Positions 48,745 through 59,968 of a stretch of 64,000 nucleotides of DNA are shown one piece after another. Under the pieces are notes generated by a model, which was given only the letters and a program-made list of their open reading frames with translations, was not told the origin of the DNA and did no database searches. A program made the position numbers and the translations under genes. Within the stretch, counting starts at the first letter, position 1. Every line of letters begins with the position of its first letter. The stretch comes from Armigeres subalbatus. Lineage: Eukaryota; Arthropoda; Insecta; Diptera; Culicidae. The stretch lies in assembly GCF_024139115.2 (NCBI RefSeq), contig NC_085141.1, positions 39,004,120 through 39,068,119 on the forward strand, read 5' to 3'.

Positions 48745-49863
48745 TCAGATCCCGCATGCGGCCCTCTAAGATACTTCTGGCGGCCCGCGAAGGATTTCTG
48801 AGAATACACTACAAGTGGGCCGTTGATTTGCATTATTCCCATTATTTTGGTGTACTCGGAAATCTGTTAAAGGCTACCTTACACCTCAGGAAAATTTTCT
48901 GCCGGATTTCGGTCCCCATGCATTTTAAATGGGGCCGGGATTTTGATTTTCCGTGCCCAAATCCCATTGCATATGTAAAAATACATTGGGAAAAAATCCG
49001 CGGACCAAATTCCCGAGGTGTGAGGCTTTTATAATTATGTTTCAAGAAATTCATATTAACATACATGGATGTTATATAGGCCGACAGCAAATAAACTTCG
49101 ATGTTATCGCCCCGAGTTATGATAATAACTAATATGTTATTCACAGATTTGAAGAAACTAAAGCTTGAAATACAGTTGTCATATACTCATATACTCCATG
49201 ATAAGAATACTTGATTTATTAAAATCAGTTTGGTATGGTGAAATTGAACCTCAATTTCACTGGATTATTACCTCCAGAAAATAGGTTGGCTAGCAACTAT
49301 GGATTCTGTTCAGAATTCCATTCGTACATTTTTCAGAATCGCAGAAACAGATTCTGTTTAGAACCTCCAAACAGATTCAGTTCAGAATCTCAAACAGAAT
49401 CCTGAACGGATTATATTCGAAATTTCAAACGAATTCCGAAAGGATTATTCTCCAAATATTGACCGGAATTCTGTTCAGAATCTCGAACGTGTTCTTATCA
49501 GAATCTCAAATGAATTCTGTTTAGAATTCTAAACGGATTCTGTTCAGATTTCCAGACGGATTCCTTGGATGCAGAGGTGAATGCTTCTCAAAATTTCGAC
49601 CGAAGCCCCTATCTTTATTTGCTACAACAAGAACACAAAAACATAAGATAGAATAACTGAGCCGAAAAGATGCTATGATAGACAAATACAAAAATGGTAA
49701 CTTGGTTTAGAATCCACGCAGTTAATAATGCACACTAAGCTGCGAGGCGAGATGTCACAGTAAGGGATGTAATGAAAAACAAATGTTACAAAACTACTGC
49801 GGCCCGCTTTATCAGGTCAAAATTTCTGTGTGGCCCGTGATAGTAAGTATGCTGGGGACCACT
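48745..49863. mobile_element. hAT-like element, 1.1 kb, with exact 8-bp TSD
   Basis: TSD GCTCTAGG at 48737-48744 and 49864-49871. Ends TCAGATCCCGCATGCGGCCC and ...GCTGGGGACCACT are imperfect inverses. A degenerate array (GATTCTGTTCAGAATCTCAAA-like, about 24-bp unit) fills 49300-49570. No transposase. Confidence 0.85.
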
Positions 49864-50264
49864 GCTCTAGGTCGTACCGCAGCGGCCGTAGGTACCGAAC
49901 ATTGTTGATGACGGATAGTTTTGGGCGCAGTTTAACCATAACCAGATAGTGGTCAGAGTCGATGTTAGTGCCACGATATGTCCTGACGTCGATAATTTCG
50001 GAGAAGTGCCGTCCATCAGTCAGGACGTGGTCGATTTGTAACTCTGTCTGCAGTGTCCATCTCCAGGTGTACCGATACGGAAAGCTGTGTTGGAAGTAGG
50101 TGCTGCGAATGGCCATATTCTTGGAGGCTGCGAAATCAATAAGTCGTAGGCCGTTTTCGTTCGTCAGCCGGTGAGCGCTGCACTTTCCAAATTTAGTCGG
50201 TCTAAACTCTTCCTCTTGAGAAAAATATATTAAGCTCTTTTAGTGGAATGTATTAAACCGTCTA

Positions 50265-50496
50265 AGACGAATTAAGTACTGTCCATTTAATTCCACTAGT
50301 TAATTTTCGTAATCTTTGCAGATACGTATTTCGACCACAACTGTGTGGTCGTCTTCAGTGTCTTGTACTTGACTCGACTCGAGTCGAGTCAAGTACAAGA
50401 CACTGAAGACGACCACACAGTTGTGGTCGAAATACGTATCTGCAAAGATTACGAAAATTAACTAGTGGAATTAAATGGACAGTACTTAATTCGTCT
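50265..50496. repeat. Perfect 232-bp palindrome (foldback family A, copy 3)
   Basis: By hand comparison the 116-base arms are identical inverses with no spacer, centred between 50380 and 50381 (GACTCGACTC|GAGTCGAGTC). Outer ends AGACGAATTAAG / CTTAATTCGTCT. Inserted in the LINE endonuclease region. Confidence 0.92.
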
Positions 50497-51050
50497 CTTC
50501 CTCTTGGCCAACCTGAGCGTTCAAATCTTCTATGATGATTTTGACGTTGTGGCTTGGGCAGCAGTCGTACTCACGTAGCTGCGCGTAAAATGCGTCCTTA
50601 TCATCATCAGTGCTTCCGGAAAATGTTGATTATGCTGAAGTAGAAGAACCGGCCTTTGATCCTCAACCTGCACATTCTCTTATTGATCGGCCACCACCCG
50701 ATCACGCGCCTTTGCATATCGCCCATTACTATGAAAGCTGTTCCCAGCTCGTGTATTGCCGCAGCTCTGGTAGATGGTATGATTACTTTTAAACGTTCGC
50801 ACCATTGATCCCTTAACAAACCTCCTGCAGCGCTACGATGCCGAATCCACGGTCCTTGAACACATCGGCGAGTATGCGTGTGCTCGTGATGAAGTTGAGA
50901 GATTTGCAGTTCCACGAACCGATTTTCCAATCGCTAGTCCCTTTTCGTCACGGTGGTCTTCGCCGATGGTTCCGGTCCGTACTCTCTTGTTGATTCTTCG
51001 TTGCGTGAGTTTTTTTTGCCGGGTTGCAGAGCTTGATACTAAACCCCCTA

Positions 51051-51155
51051 ATACTATGTTCGCACTAGGGCCTTGTAACAGGGCTATCTTGATGAGCTTT
51101 CTTTTGTCGATAATTTGAATAACATGTTATCCAGGTCATAGTGCGAACATAGTAT
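51051..51155. mobile_element. Short MITE, 105 bp
   Basis: TIR ATACTATGTTCGCACTA / (C)ATAGTGCGAACATAGTAT. Confidence 0.75.
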
Positions 51156-52123
51156 AAATTTCCGGAGAACCATTCCTCCTTATTTCCGGTGGACCATGGT
51201 GCACAGTTTCACTTAGAGTCCCTCGCTGGCACTGAGACGATCATCAGCCGCCTCTAACATGGAGAACAGACGCAGTTGTGAACCGCTCCTAACATGGAGA
51301 ACAGACGCTCAGTAAGATTTGCACCTCCGGAGAGGAGCCCGTAAGCCGTAAGCCCTTCCGAATCGATGGTTACAAATAGCCTTACTACACAGTTGCAACA
51401 ATTATCTGGCATGGTTGAAGTGCTAAGCAAAAAAGTGGACAACATCTCTTCTGCACCGTCACAAAATACTGGTCCAATTTTTTCGCCAATGATCGCTGTA
51501 CCAAGCCAAAACAAGACACCCATCTGGTCAAGAATAAGCACGAAACGTCGTCGTGGAGATTTTGGCCAATCAATACGACCATCAGCGAACAAGGGCACAA
51601 AGGCGATGGATTTTAGTGATCTTTCCATTCCCTCAATCATACCCGGCAAAAAACATGGTTGCTGGGGCACGGCTGTGCGAATCTCGGTAAATGTTCAACA
51701 TTTTGGTGAGATCCCGGTAACAATATAAGTCTGTACACGAGAGAATCGAATCTGCCTTCGACCTCTCTGGAGTCTGGACAGCCCTGCAACGACGATCTAA
51801 ACCCAATGCTATGTATTTCGGATGGTGGGAGCCCCTATTGGGTTCCCGCCAAAGGCTAGTATCCATATGAATTTTAAACTTTTCCTACCCATTGATTGTT
51901 CGTTGCAGCCCCAGTTGCGATCACGTAAATGATGCCATCTGGATTTATTACCAAAATGTACCTGGATTGAGGACGAAAATAGAAAACCTGGTGCTGGCGG
52001 CATTTCGTCTACAATCAAAGGTAGGAGAGTTATTATGTGCGCAATCTACATTCCACCGGACAAAAGTCGTGATTATTATTATTATTATTTAACAAAAGTC
52101 GTGATGCAGATGTAATTGAACCG

Positions 52124-52483
52124 TTTGTTTGAGAAACTGCATAAGTAACATTTTTGGCCAAAATGAGATTTTTATATATTCTGAATCCTCGTCCAAAAAT
52201 ACATATTCTGGCAAAAAATACGAAAAAAAAAATTTTTGTTCAGGAATGTATGAAATTTTTTCGTTTGTTTGAGAAACTACATATGTCCACGTACTTTGAA
52301 GAGCAATTGTGGAGTACTGCTTACATTTTTTGCACTGAAAGTGCCCCAGGGTGTTGAGTTTTATCAAAAACTATTGAGCTGTTTCGAAGAAATCGAAAGA
52401 TTCGGTGCAAATTTGTTCAAAAACAGTTTTTTGTTGTTTTCTCGAAATAGTGTAAAATGGACTTATGCAGTTTCTCAAACAAA
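52124..52483. mobile_element. MITE in LINE endonuclease region, 360 bp
   Basis: TIR TTTGTTTGAGAAACTGCATA / TATGCAGTTTCTCAAACAAA; a further internal TTTGTTTGAGAAACTACATA at 52264. TSD not clear. Confidence 0.8.
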
Positions 52484-54018
52484 TGATTCAATTAATGACC
52501 ATGTTTCATCCGTGAATTAGCTGTGCGAGAAATGTTCGTCTGATGATGCTGTTCTAATCTATGGAGATTATAACCAGCCACGCATACGGTGGCGTGAAAC
52601 TGACGGCATTGTGCATTGTGATGAATCGCAACTTCCCCATCCAGTAGTAGTCTCTTGGGTGGTATGGAATACTTGTGTCTTGGTCAAAAAAATACTGTAT
52701 CCAACTCCCTCGATCGCGTCCTTGATCTGGTATTCCGTTCGTCGAATTGTGTGGCTAATGTAAGTTGTTATGTGGCGTCGCTTCTACCTGCGGATTCTTA
52801 TCACCCTCCTCTTGAGATCTCTCTGCCAGCGCTAGCAAAATGTGACGAACCGGTGAACAGACAAAATGAGCGCCCACTGGACTATCGAAAAACTGATTTT
52901 GCGATTCTTCTGGATTATTTGATGACCGTCGACTGGCATTCGATTTCCGCAATGCATGACGTCGACGACATGGCGGAAGGTTTTTGCTCTGTTTTGAACG
53001 ATTGGCGAATCGTTCGAATCCGGCCACCAATTTCTCCTGCCTGGAGTACTAGAAATTTGAAAGAATTGATAGCATACTCTACAAATCATATGTATTGCGC
53101 GTGCAAACAAATCTTAGCCGACACCCACGAGGATTCTGGAGTTTTGTCAATTCGGAAAAGCGCGGCGATCCCATCGAGCGTATATCTGAATTTATCATCT
53201 GCTGCGTCTACCGATGAGTCCTGCAAACTGTTTGCCGAGCATTTCGCATCCATATTCATATCGAGTAAGACTTCAAAGTTGGAAATCGATGAAGCTATCC
53301 GGGATGTTCCTGTTAATATGAATCCAGAAATGGTTTCATTGGCAGCAAAAAAACTGAAACGTTCATTCGTAGCTGGTCCAGATGGTTTTTCTGCAGTTGT
53401 AATGTGCCGGTGCATTGACGCTTTAACACAACCATTGTGTGATATTTTCAACTGTTCCCTCCGCCAGTCAAAATTTCCTCGCATTTGGAAGCAGTCGTTC
53501 GTAACAGCAGTTTTCAAACGCGGTGATAGCCGCTTCAAAGTTATTTGAGATTATATCCACCAATCAACACGGACTTCTGCCCGGGCGATCGGTGACCACG
53601 AATTTGTTGAGTTTTACATCAAAGTGTATCTCGAGTATGGAGGACAAAGCGCAAGTCGATACTGTCTACACCGATTTGAAAGCAGCTTTTGACAAAATCG
53701 ACCACGAAATTCTGCTACACACAAGTTATCCCGCCTCGGAATTTCTACGCAACTGGTATCTTGGTTGAAATCCTATCTTATGGATCGACAGCTTCGGGTG
53801 AAAATCGATGGTAATGTGTCAACGCCTTTCACAAACAGATCTGGTGTACCGCAAGGTAGCAATCTTGGACCGCTACTGTTCGTTCTTTTCTTCAATGATC
53901 CTGCTTTGGGTCTTGGTGAATGTTTCAAACTTGTGTACGCTGATGATATAAAGCTTTACATTATTGTACGAACGTTGGATGATGGCCAGGCTCTACAAGT
54001 ATCGTTAACTCTATTTGA

Positions 54019-56067
54019 AGGGCTGGTAGCGATGAATGCCGTTCAAAATAGTGACTTTAGTGACCAGCGATGACGAAAAAGTGACCAAATAGTGACTTCC
54101 AATTGCAGAAAAAGTGACCAAATAGTGACTTTTGTATGAAGTTTTGAACCGGGTATAGAGCTAAAAGTTGCATTAGCATTGTTACGGTTTAATTCGTAGA
54201 TTGCAAATTTGTGTTTTAATTTTGAAATCCTCATCTAGAATGCTATCAGAAATCAAGAAAAGACAAAAACAACAAAAGCATGAGGATTACTTACTATTGG
54301 CCAAGCCCACCTTCATTATACGAAGGGAGAGGATGGATGCAAGAGGACAGTGACTCCGACACTTTCATAAGTACCACAGAGTTGGAAATTGAGGATGGTA
54401 CTCATTGGATCAGCCAGAAGCTAGCAATGTTACCATGGTACCTCATATTAAGTAACACACCACGAGAAGGTATCTACCAGGCGTCACGGGAACGAGTAGT
54501 GAGTTACAAGTTGTGTCACAAAATCATGTTGATAATTACAATTACAACAATAGCCAAAAGAAGAATATAAAATAATCTAATCATCTCCTAGCTAGTTTAC
54601 ATTTTCCTAGCCTCCTCTAGCCTACACGATTTACATTTTCCAAATTTTGCACTCATCCTGAATGTTTAACTCATGTGAATTATTATGTGATTGTTCTTTG
54701 ATTTGTTCAGGTTTTTTTAAACATGTTGCAAAGATTTTGGTGGTAAATTAAAGTCACACGATCAAAAATACGAGCAAAAAAAAAATCGAGTAAAAACAGA
54801 ATCCTGTGTAAATAAAATAATGAAGAAATTTAAAAAATATTTTACTTGTTATTAAACTATGTTTTAATAACAAATTTAAATGAAGTTTTTGACATTTGAG
54901 TTTCTGAAATCCAAAAATCCTATTATTCTCCCTGACGTTGAGAAAAATCAAACATCATAGTCATGTGACAAAACTGAGGCCTATCTTTGTCACTGGAGGG
55001 TACTGACGCGCACCAACAGACGTGGTTGTGGTTCCAATTGAGGAGTATTGGAGTATTCTGCACTCTTTACTTGAGGTTAGTCTTTCGCATTTTAACAAAT
55101 TCCATTCGTGAAAAAAATATCATAGTTGACATGAATTGAAAATAGCCTCACGATTTTCACAAGACACTTGGAACTTCTTTGGTGCATATTTCCCAAATTT
55201 AATATATTGCTGCCAGATTCACATTTAGTTTGGTTGATAATAAAACAAATCTCGCGTAACATATGATTACGGCTTATAAACCAAAACCATGATTTTCGAT
55301 TTTCTATCATTAAAGATTGCCTTATTTATGAATCTTCATGCTAGGTGCAACTCCGTTCTTGATATTCCTTAAACAGCACTTTTATTGCTATTTTTAGGGA
55401 ACGTCTCATGAACCATTTGCACCATAGTGGTTTTTAAGTCCTTTGATTGGCGCCCTCAACTACCATGCTGACCGTTTTGCTTTGGTTTTTAGGCCGTTCA
55501 CTTTTTATTGTTTATTTGAAAATCTGGCTTTTAAGTTATTTTAAAATGCATATTCTTACTAGGTTATCAATATATCGCATAGCAGAACTGCTCTGGCTAA
55601 CAAATCTAAACAAACTCGATGATATTACCAACTTTGAGCGAACGACTTAAAAGCCAGATGTGCTGTCGGTAATGGGAGTAAACGGCGCAATTTTTGTTTT
55701 AGCTGAAATTTTGAAGATTTCAAAAAGTGTTTCAATTAATCTAAATTTGTTGTTATAATATAACCATTTACGTATAGCATTGACATGTTTTTGATAATGG
55801 AATGAGTTTCTATGTCAATAAATGAATTAAATCCGTCATTTTTCTTGGTTCAGCATTGTTGGCTTTTCGGCCGTCATCATATGTTGCTCGAGAAATACAA
55901 AGTACAAATGATTTTTATTTTGAGCTTTTCTACCACAGGCAATGCAAAAATAGTGACTTTAGTGACCATTTTCCGAAAAATAGTGACTTTAGTGACTTCT
56001 GGATGCAAATAGTGACTAGACTCAAAATAGTGACGAAGTCACTAAAAAGTGACTCGCTACCAGGCCT
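54019..56067. mobile_element. hAT-like element with AGTGAC repeats, 2.0 kb
   Basis: TIR AGGGCTGGTAGCGA / TCGCTACCAGGCCT; flanks CTATTTGA and GTATTTGC (TSD with worn ends). Subterminal blocks of AAATAGTGACTTTAGTGACC repeated at both ends. Without it the LINE RT frame reads straight through, confirming the boundaries. No transposase frame seen. Confidence 0.85.
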
Positions 56068-56503
56068 GTATTTGCCGACTGGTGCCGTAGGAATAAACTG
56101 ACTGTCAGCGTGGAAATATGCCAAGTGATAATATTTCACCGTACCGTATCTCCAATATTGTTCGACTATCATATCGATGGCTAAATTCTTGACAGGGTCT
56201 CAAGGGTGACTGACCTTGGGATCATGCTGGACTCAAGAATGACTTTTGATTTGCACTTTTCAGCGATAATTTCGAAGGCAACAAGGCAGCTGGCTTCATT
56301 TCTAAGGTTGCGAAGGATTTCTCTGATCCACACTGCTGGAAATCATTGTACTGTGCACTCGTCCGTCCAATTTTGGAAACTGTGCCTGTTGTTTGGCACC
56401 CCCATCAATGCCCCAAAAATGCACCAACATCTTTACAAGATCCAAAATAATAGAGCAGAAAAGTTGCATAACAAAAAATTGGAACTAGAATTTAGACTAA
56501 TAC

Positions 56504-56797
56504 TTACACGCAAAACTGAAAGTATGCTCTTTTGTGGAGAAGTGTGTTCTTTTGCGGGAGAATGGGACTACCCACAAAAGGAGTAAAATTTGATGCTTAA
56601 AAGGCATAAGTTTTACACATTTTTCCTATTTTTATGTATGAAAGTTAATCATTTGTGAATAAAACATAGTCATAATTGTGCATAATATTTATTCCTTTTT
56701 GTGTGTAGTCCCATTCTCCCACGAAAGAGCGTACTTTGAAGTCATATTTGAATACTTTATATTCAAAAGAGCATACTTTAAAGTCTTTTATGTGTAA
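56504..56797. repeat. Foldback MITE
   Basis: Ends TTACACGCAAAA / TTTTATGTGTAA with AAAGTATGCTCTTTTG against CAAAAGAGCATACTTT, and an inner GGGAGAATGGGACTAC against GTAGTCCCATTCTCCC. Confidence 0.8.
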
Positions 56798-56813
56798 ACT
56801 TTTTTAGCAGTGT

Positions 56814-57730
56814 AGGGTAGGATGGGGCAAGATGAGCACCCTAAGAAAGACACTTAATATCTTTTCAGCAAGCATGTCTTTGCATATTGCAATACGACAG
56901 TTCTTTTTTGTTGCATCTTATCTAACATCTTGTCTAGAACGCGAATTTTGAAAACAACGGTAATCCAGATAAATGTGACTTAACTAAAACTCTCTTTTTG
57001 ACTGGTTCAAATAAACTACGGGGCAAGATGAGCATCGCTACAGGGCAAGAAGAGCACGCTTCCAAAAATCATGTTTTCTTACTGAAATGTATTAGAGCGC
57101 CAATGTAAACAAAAAGTGAAAGCTGTTAATGCGTATTGGCCATATTAGGCAAAATATTTTGTTGTGAAAACTCATATGTGAATATGTACATTATGTGGAA
57201 GATATTGTTTTGAAAAATGTATTGGAGGTAACCACTTTCTTTGGAGACATATAATATGTGTGCTTGGTCAAGATTTTCATTAAAAAATGTTTAGGGGGAA
57301 TGACGGCTTTGGCAGGTTTTGTTCTATTATTGGTAGGGGGGTTTTTTATGACTGACTAGGCTCAAATTTGGCCTAAACATTCTTTGCATATCAAAGAATA
57401 TTGTGGCCACATTTCATAGAATTTGGTCGACAAAAGCTCCCCTTCCAATAATAGAACAAAACCTGCCAAAGCCGTCTTTCCCCCTATGTGCTTAAAGACT
57501 TTATTTTCTAATGCTGATTTCTTATAATAAAACCCTAGTTTTCACCAATTTTTGCTAATTTATCTGTATTTTAGATTCATTTTATTTTTATAATATTTTT
57601 TCAGTGTCAAGTTTTTTGTTGGACTGTAGTCTAACAGTGTGCATGGTTATTTGGAGAGAAAAAAGCACAATATCGGTAAAATTAAGGGGTGCTCATCTTG
57701 CCCGGGTAGCGATCTTACCCCGTCCTTCCT
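56814..57730. mobile_element. TIR element with GGGCAAGATGAGCA ends, 0.9 kb
   Basis: AGGGTAGGATGGGGCAAGAT at the left; CATCTTGCCCGGGTAGCGAT then TTACCCCGTCCTTCC at the right, imperfect inverses. It contains a fragment of the tRNA-like TIR family arm (57165-57241) and MITE B copy 2. Confidence 0.65.
57294..57484. mobile_element. MITE family B, copy 2
   Basis: TIR GGGGGAATGACGGCTTTGGC / GCCAAAGCCGTCTTTCCCCC, TA on both sides; inner TTTTGTTCTATTATTGG arms. Close to 28123-28308. Confidence 0.88.
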
Positions 57731-57736
57731 TAAATG

Positions 57737-58032
57737 CTAATTCGCGACTAGAAAACCATATCTGCTAATATAGAAGTCATACAAATGATAAACATTATTA
57801 AAAGAAATACAACAAGCATCAAGCGGATTGTTCTGTCCATATTGCGTTCGGTGTGCTGAACGTCTGAAGAATTCACTACGGCGTATCGTCCTTCCGGGAG
57901 CGTTGGTAGCTGTGGCCGATACCGCCATGGAAGTCTTCCATGTGGAAATGGAATGACCACTAAGTCACCCCTCTCCCAGTAAAAAAACATTGTATTGTTA
58001 TACTTTATTGAGCCATATTTGTAGTAATACAT
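57737..58032 (-). CDS. Candidate small single-pass membrane protein
   Basis: Not recognised. A 94-codon frame starts with ATG at 58032 (or an internal ATG) and ends TAG. The middle is Pro/Arg-rich (FPHGRLPWRYRPQLPTLPEG) and more GC-rich than the surroundings, followed by a hydrophobic segment (LMLVVFLLIMFIICMTSILA, about residues 71-90), like a C-terminal membrane anchor. It could be a retroposed or nested gene, or one exon of a larger gene: a TTTTTTTACTGGGAG stretch before GGGGTGAC could contain a 3' splice site. It lies on the same strand as eIF2-gamma, inside its intron 1. Confidence 0.35.
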
Positions 58033-58708
58033 AAGTTAGTTATCAATAAACCGTCATAACGGACGGTTTTTATTTTAGTCGGCGTGGACTTAGTAGTCGA
58101 ATCATGTACGAGGCACTGAAGACGGCCTCACAGTATTCCTTATCTATTAGTAAACATTATCGAGAATGAAGCCGTCATAAGATTGTCATATAATATATGG
58201 TATTTTTTATTACGATTCTTTAAATTGAAACAGAACAAAATAAGATAGCGCCCCGTTCCTAGTTTTGAATAAATTTCTACTCAGTGAATCCAACAGTCCA
58301 TTCCCTACGAATTTCGATAAACTTGAACACATTTTTTTCAACCTATCTAGCTAGTTTCACTCATCGTCACAGGGAACGCATAAGAGAAGTATTGCCAAAA
58401 AGAAGAGACCTCACATCATTATCACTGATGAAAAAGGCCTGTGCCTGATTACACTACCATTCAAGGCTCCAAGACACGATGTCCGTTAGATCACATGCAC
58501 ATGCGTTAAATCAGTGCGCCAATACCAGATATTTGACGCGGCACCAAACAAAAATAGTCAACCTGTGATACCATCACGACAGGATATGTCTTTGGTTGCC
58601 ATCTCAGCGCTAATGACGTAAGCCCACCCATCGCACCCAAGATCACATATCCGAGGGGAGGGAATAATTTAACTGAGTGCTATTTCAAAATTGTTGATCT
58701 TTGTGCTA

Positions 58709-58930
58709 ATGGGAGTTATTCAGTTTTTATTGGTTTTACAAAATGAAAATTCCGATAAGAAGGAAGATGGGTCTTGCTCTCCGATAACCATCACATTGAT
58801 TTCTTGTATGTATTTTAGAAGTGTAATAACATTTTGTTGTAGACCTTCCAACTACGTACCTGTGCCTTGTTCAGCAAAGTCTTTCGGCATGTTTCAGACT
58901 ATATGCCAACGTATTGAGTCACGTGATTGA
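58709..58930 (+). CDS. Candidate small secreted Cys-rich protein
   Basis: Not recognised. ATG at 58709 starts a 73-codon frame to TGA at 58928-58930. The first residues (MGVIQFLLVLQN) are weakly signal-like, followed by a KKEDGSC stretch and a Cys-rich tail (CCRPSNYVPVPCSAKSFGMF, then QTICQRI). The spacing NY.PV.C...F....C loosely recalls Kazal inhibitors but lacks their full cysteine set. It may be chance. Confidence 0.22.
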   Translation: MGVIQFLLVLQNENSDKKEDGSCSPITITLISCMYFRSVITFCCRPSNYVPVPCSAKSFGMFQTICQRIESRD

Positions 58931-59893
58931 CAATAAATTGAATCCGTTAAGAGCAAAAATGAAAAAAAGTACGTTTCCCATACTAATCTTCATATAACGT
59001 TAAAACGCGATGCGGAAAACGAGGACCAATCGAGCCCATATTTCGCACAGTTGATTGGGGTCCCAAAACGATTCAGAAAAACCTTCATCTCACTTGATTG
59101 GATGAAGTTTACGTTTTTCCATACAATTGCGCCCCACTCTAATATAGGTACATAGACAATCGGAAAGAATTAATTTTGGCTGGACGCCCTCTTCAAATGT
59201 TGGTCTAGAAATATTTGTCATTATGACAAAAAGTGTACTGATAGTTTAATATAAACATAAGGAATAAAAAACAGAAAAATATTCAAATATGTATGATCAA
59301 CGAAATTTTTTTATTATTGGACGGTTTGTCGCACTTTTGGCTTGTCGTTATCATATAAACAATTTAATAAATAATCTACCATGATGACAATTTAAAAAAT
59401 GTTTATTCAAATGTTTTACAATTTCCTATTTATGGTAAAAATAGATTGACGACGTTTATAGCTCAATTTCAAATTGTAAACAAATATGACTGGTGAATAT
59501 GAACCTTACACCGCTTACACCTAATTGTAATTTAATCATCATCAACATCAACGGCGCCCAACCATCATCAAAAGATCCGAAGCATAAAACCGAGGGGAAT
59601 GGAATTCTAACCTAGAAATAAGAAGCAGACTTGCCGTCGTTGCATCAGCTTCCTTCCAGGCAAGAGTAATCAAATCCTCGATTTACCTTTAAAATTGGTA
59701 CAATGCAAACCTCTGAGTTTATAAAACGGCGCCAGTGCCATTTATTAATGGTTTCTCAACAAAAATACGCTTCGAAAAACCGGAATTTTGTGGCATGTTG
59801 GCACTTTTTCTTTCGCGCTGGGTAGAAAACTAAGCTCGGACTTTCACTACGCCCCGGACCCGTACCATACCAAAATTTCACTGCAACACTTAC

Positions 59894-59968
59894 CAGCTGC
59901 GAAAGGTCCTGTTTCTGCAGATGTGGTTGGCCGGTGGTGGCCTGCGTTTGCTGTTCACCTGAAGACAT
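59894..59968 (-). CDS. eIF2gamma / Su(var)3-9: Shared coding exon 1 of eIF2-gamma and Su(var)3-9
   Basis: Seen: ATG at 59968 opens 25 codons (MSSGEQQTQATTGQ...DLSQL) ending exactly at a GTAAGT donor (59893-59888), phase 0. The next exon 13 kb away begins with GAC, giving the join SQL-DIAKL expected of insect eIF2-gamma N-termini. The ATG has a purine at -3. In insects with the fused gene, this exon provides the N-terminus of both the translation factor and the histone methyltransferase. No TATA box is obvious upstream, and a MULE-like insertion starts about 330 bp upstream of the ATG. Confidence 0.93.

Larger units (their letters stand above)
48645..51050 (-). mobile_element. LINE fragment (endonuclease), split by a hAT and a palindrome
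   Basis: Minus strand: start near 50960 (IGSWNCKSLNF-like; LADVFKDRGFGIVALQEV), then TELQIDHVLTDGRHFSE and IDVRTYRGTNIDSDHYLV (50040-49945), then ERLKSPDVATAYTQHLEAAL (48745-48680). The frame across 49872/48736 is continuous once the hAT and one TSD are discounted. Confidence 0.8.
51200..56503 (+). mobile_element. Jockey/CR1-like LINE, split by a MITE and a hAT
   Basis: ORF1-like N-terminal part (51366-51728, LTTQLQQLSGMVEVLSKKVD); endonuclease pieces (IYIPPDKSRDAD-like at 52045; DAVLIYGDYNQPRIRW at 52548); linker and early RT (52655-53548, KLKRSFVAGPDGFSAV); RT (53523-54018: TDLKAAFDKIDHEIL, SGVPQGSNLGPLLFVLFF, LVYADDIKLYI). It continues at 56076 (DWCRRNKLTVSVE; VTDLGIMLDSRMTFDLHF) and fades by about 56480. 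Two frameshifts (near 53540 and 53765). Confidence 0.85.
46757..59893 (-). other. eIF2-gamma/Su(var)3-9 intron 1 (shared), 13.1 kb
   Basis: Spliced from GTAAGT at 59893 to CTCCAG at 46757. It holds the 702-bp foldback, two LINEs with nested hAT elements, several MITEs and two candidate small ORFs (57737-58032 minus, 58709-58930 plus). 47850-48640 and 58940-59750 are AT-rich with nothing recognised. Confidence 0.85.
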
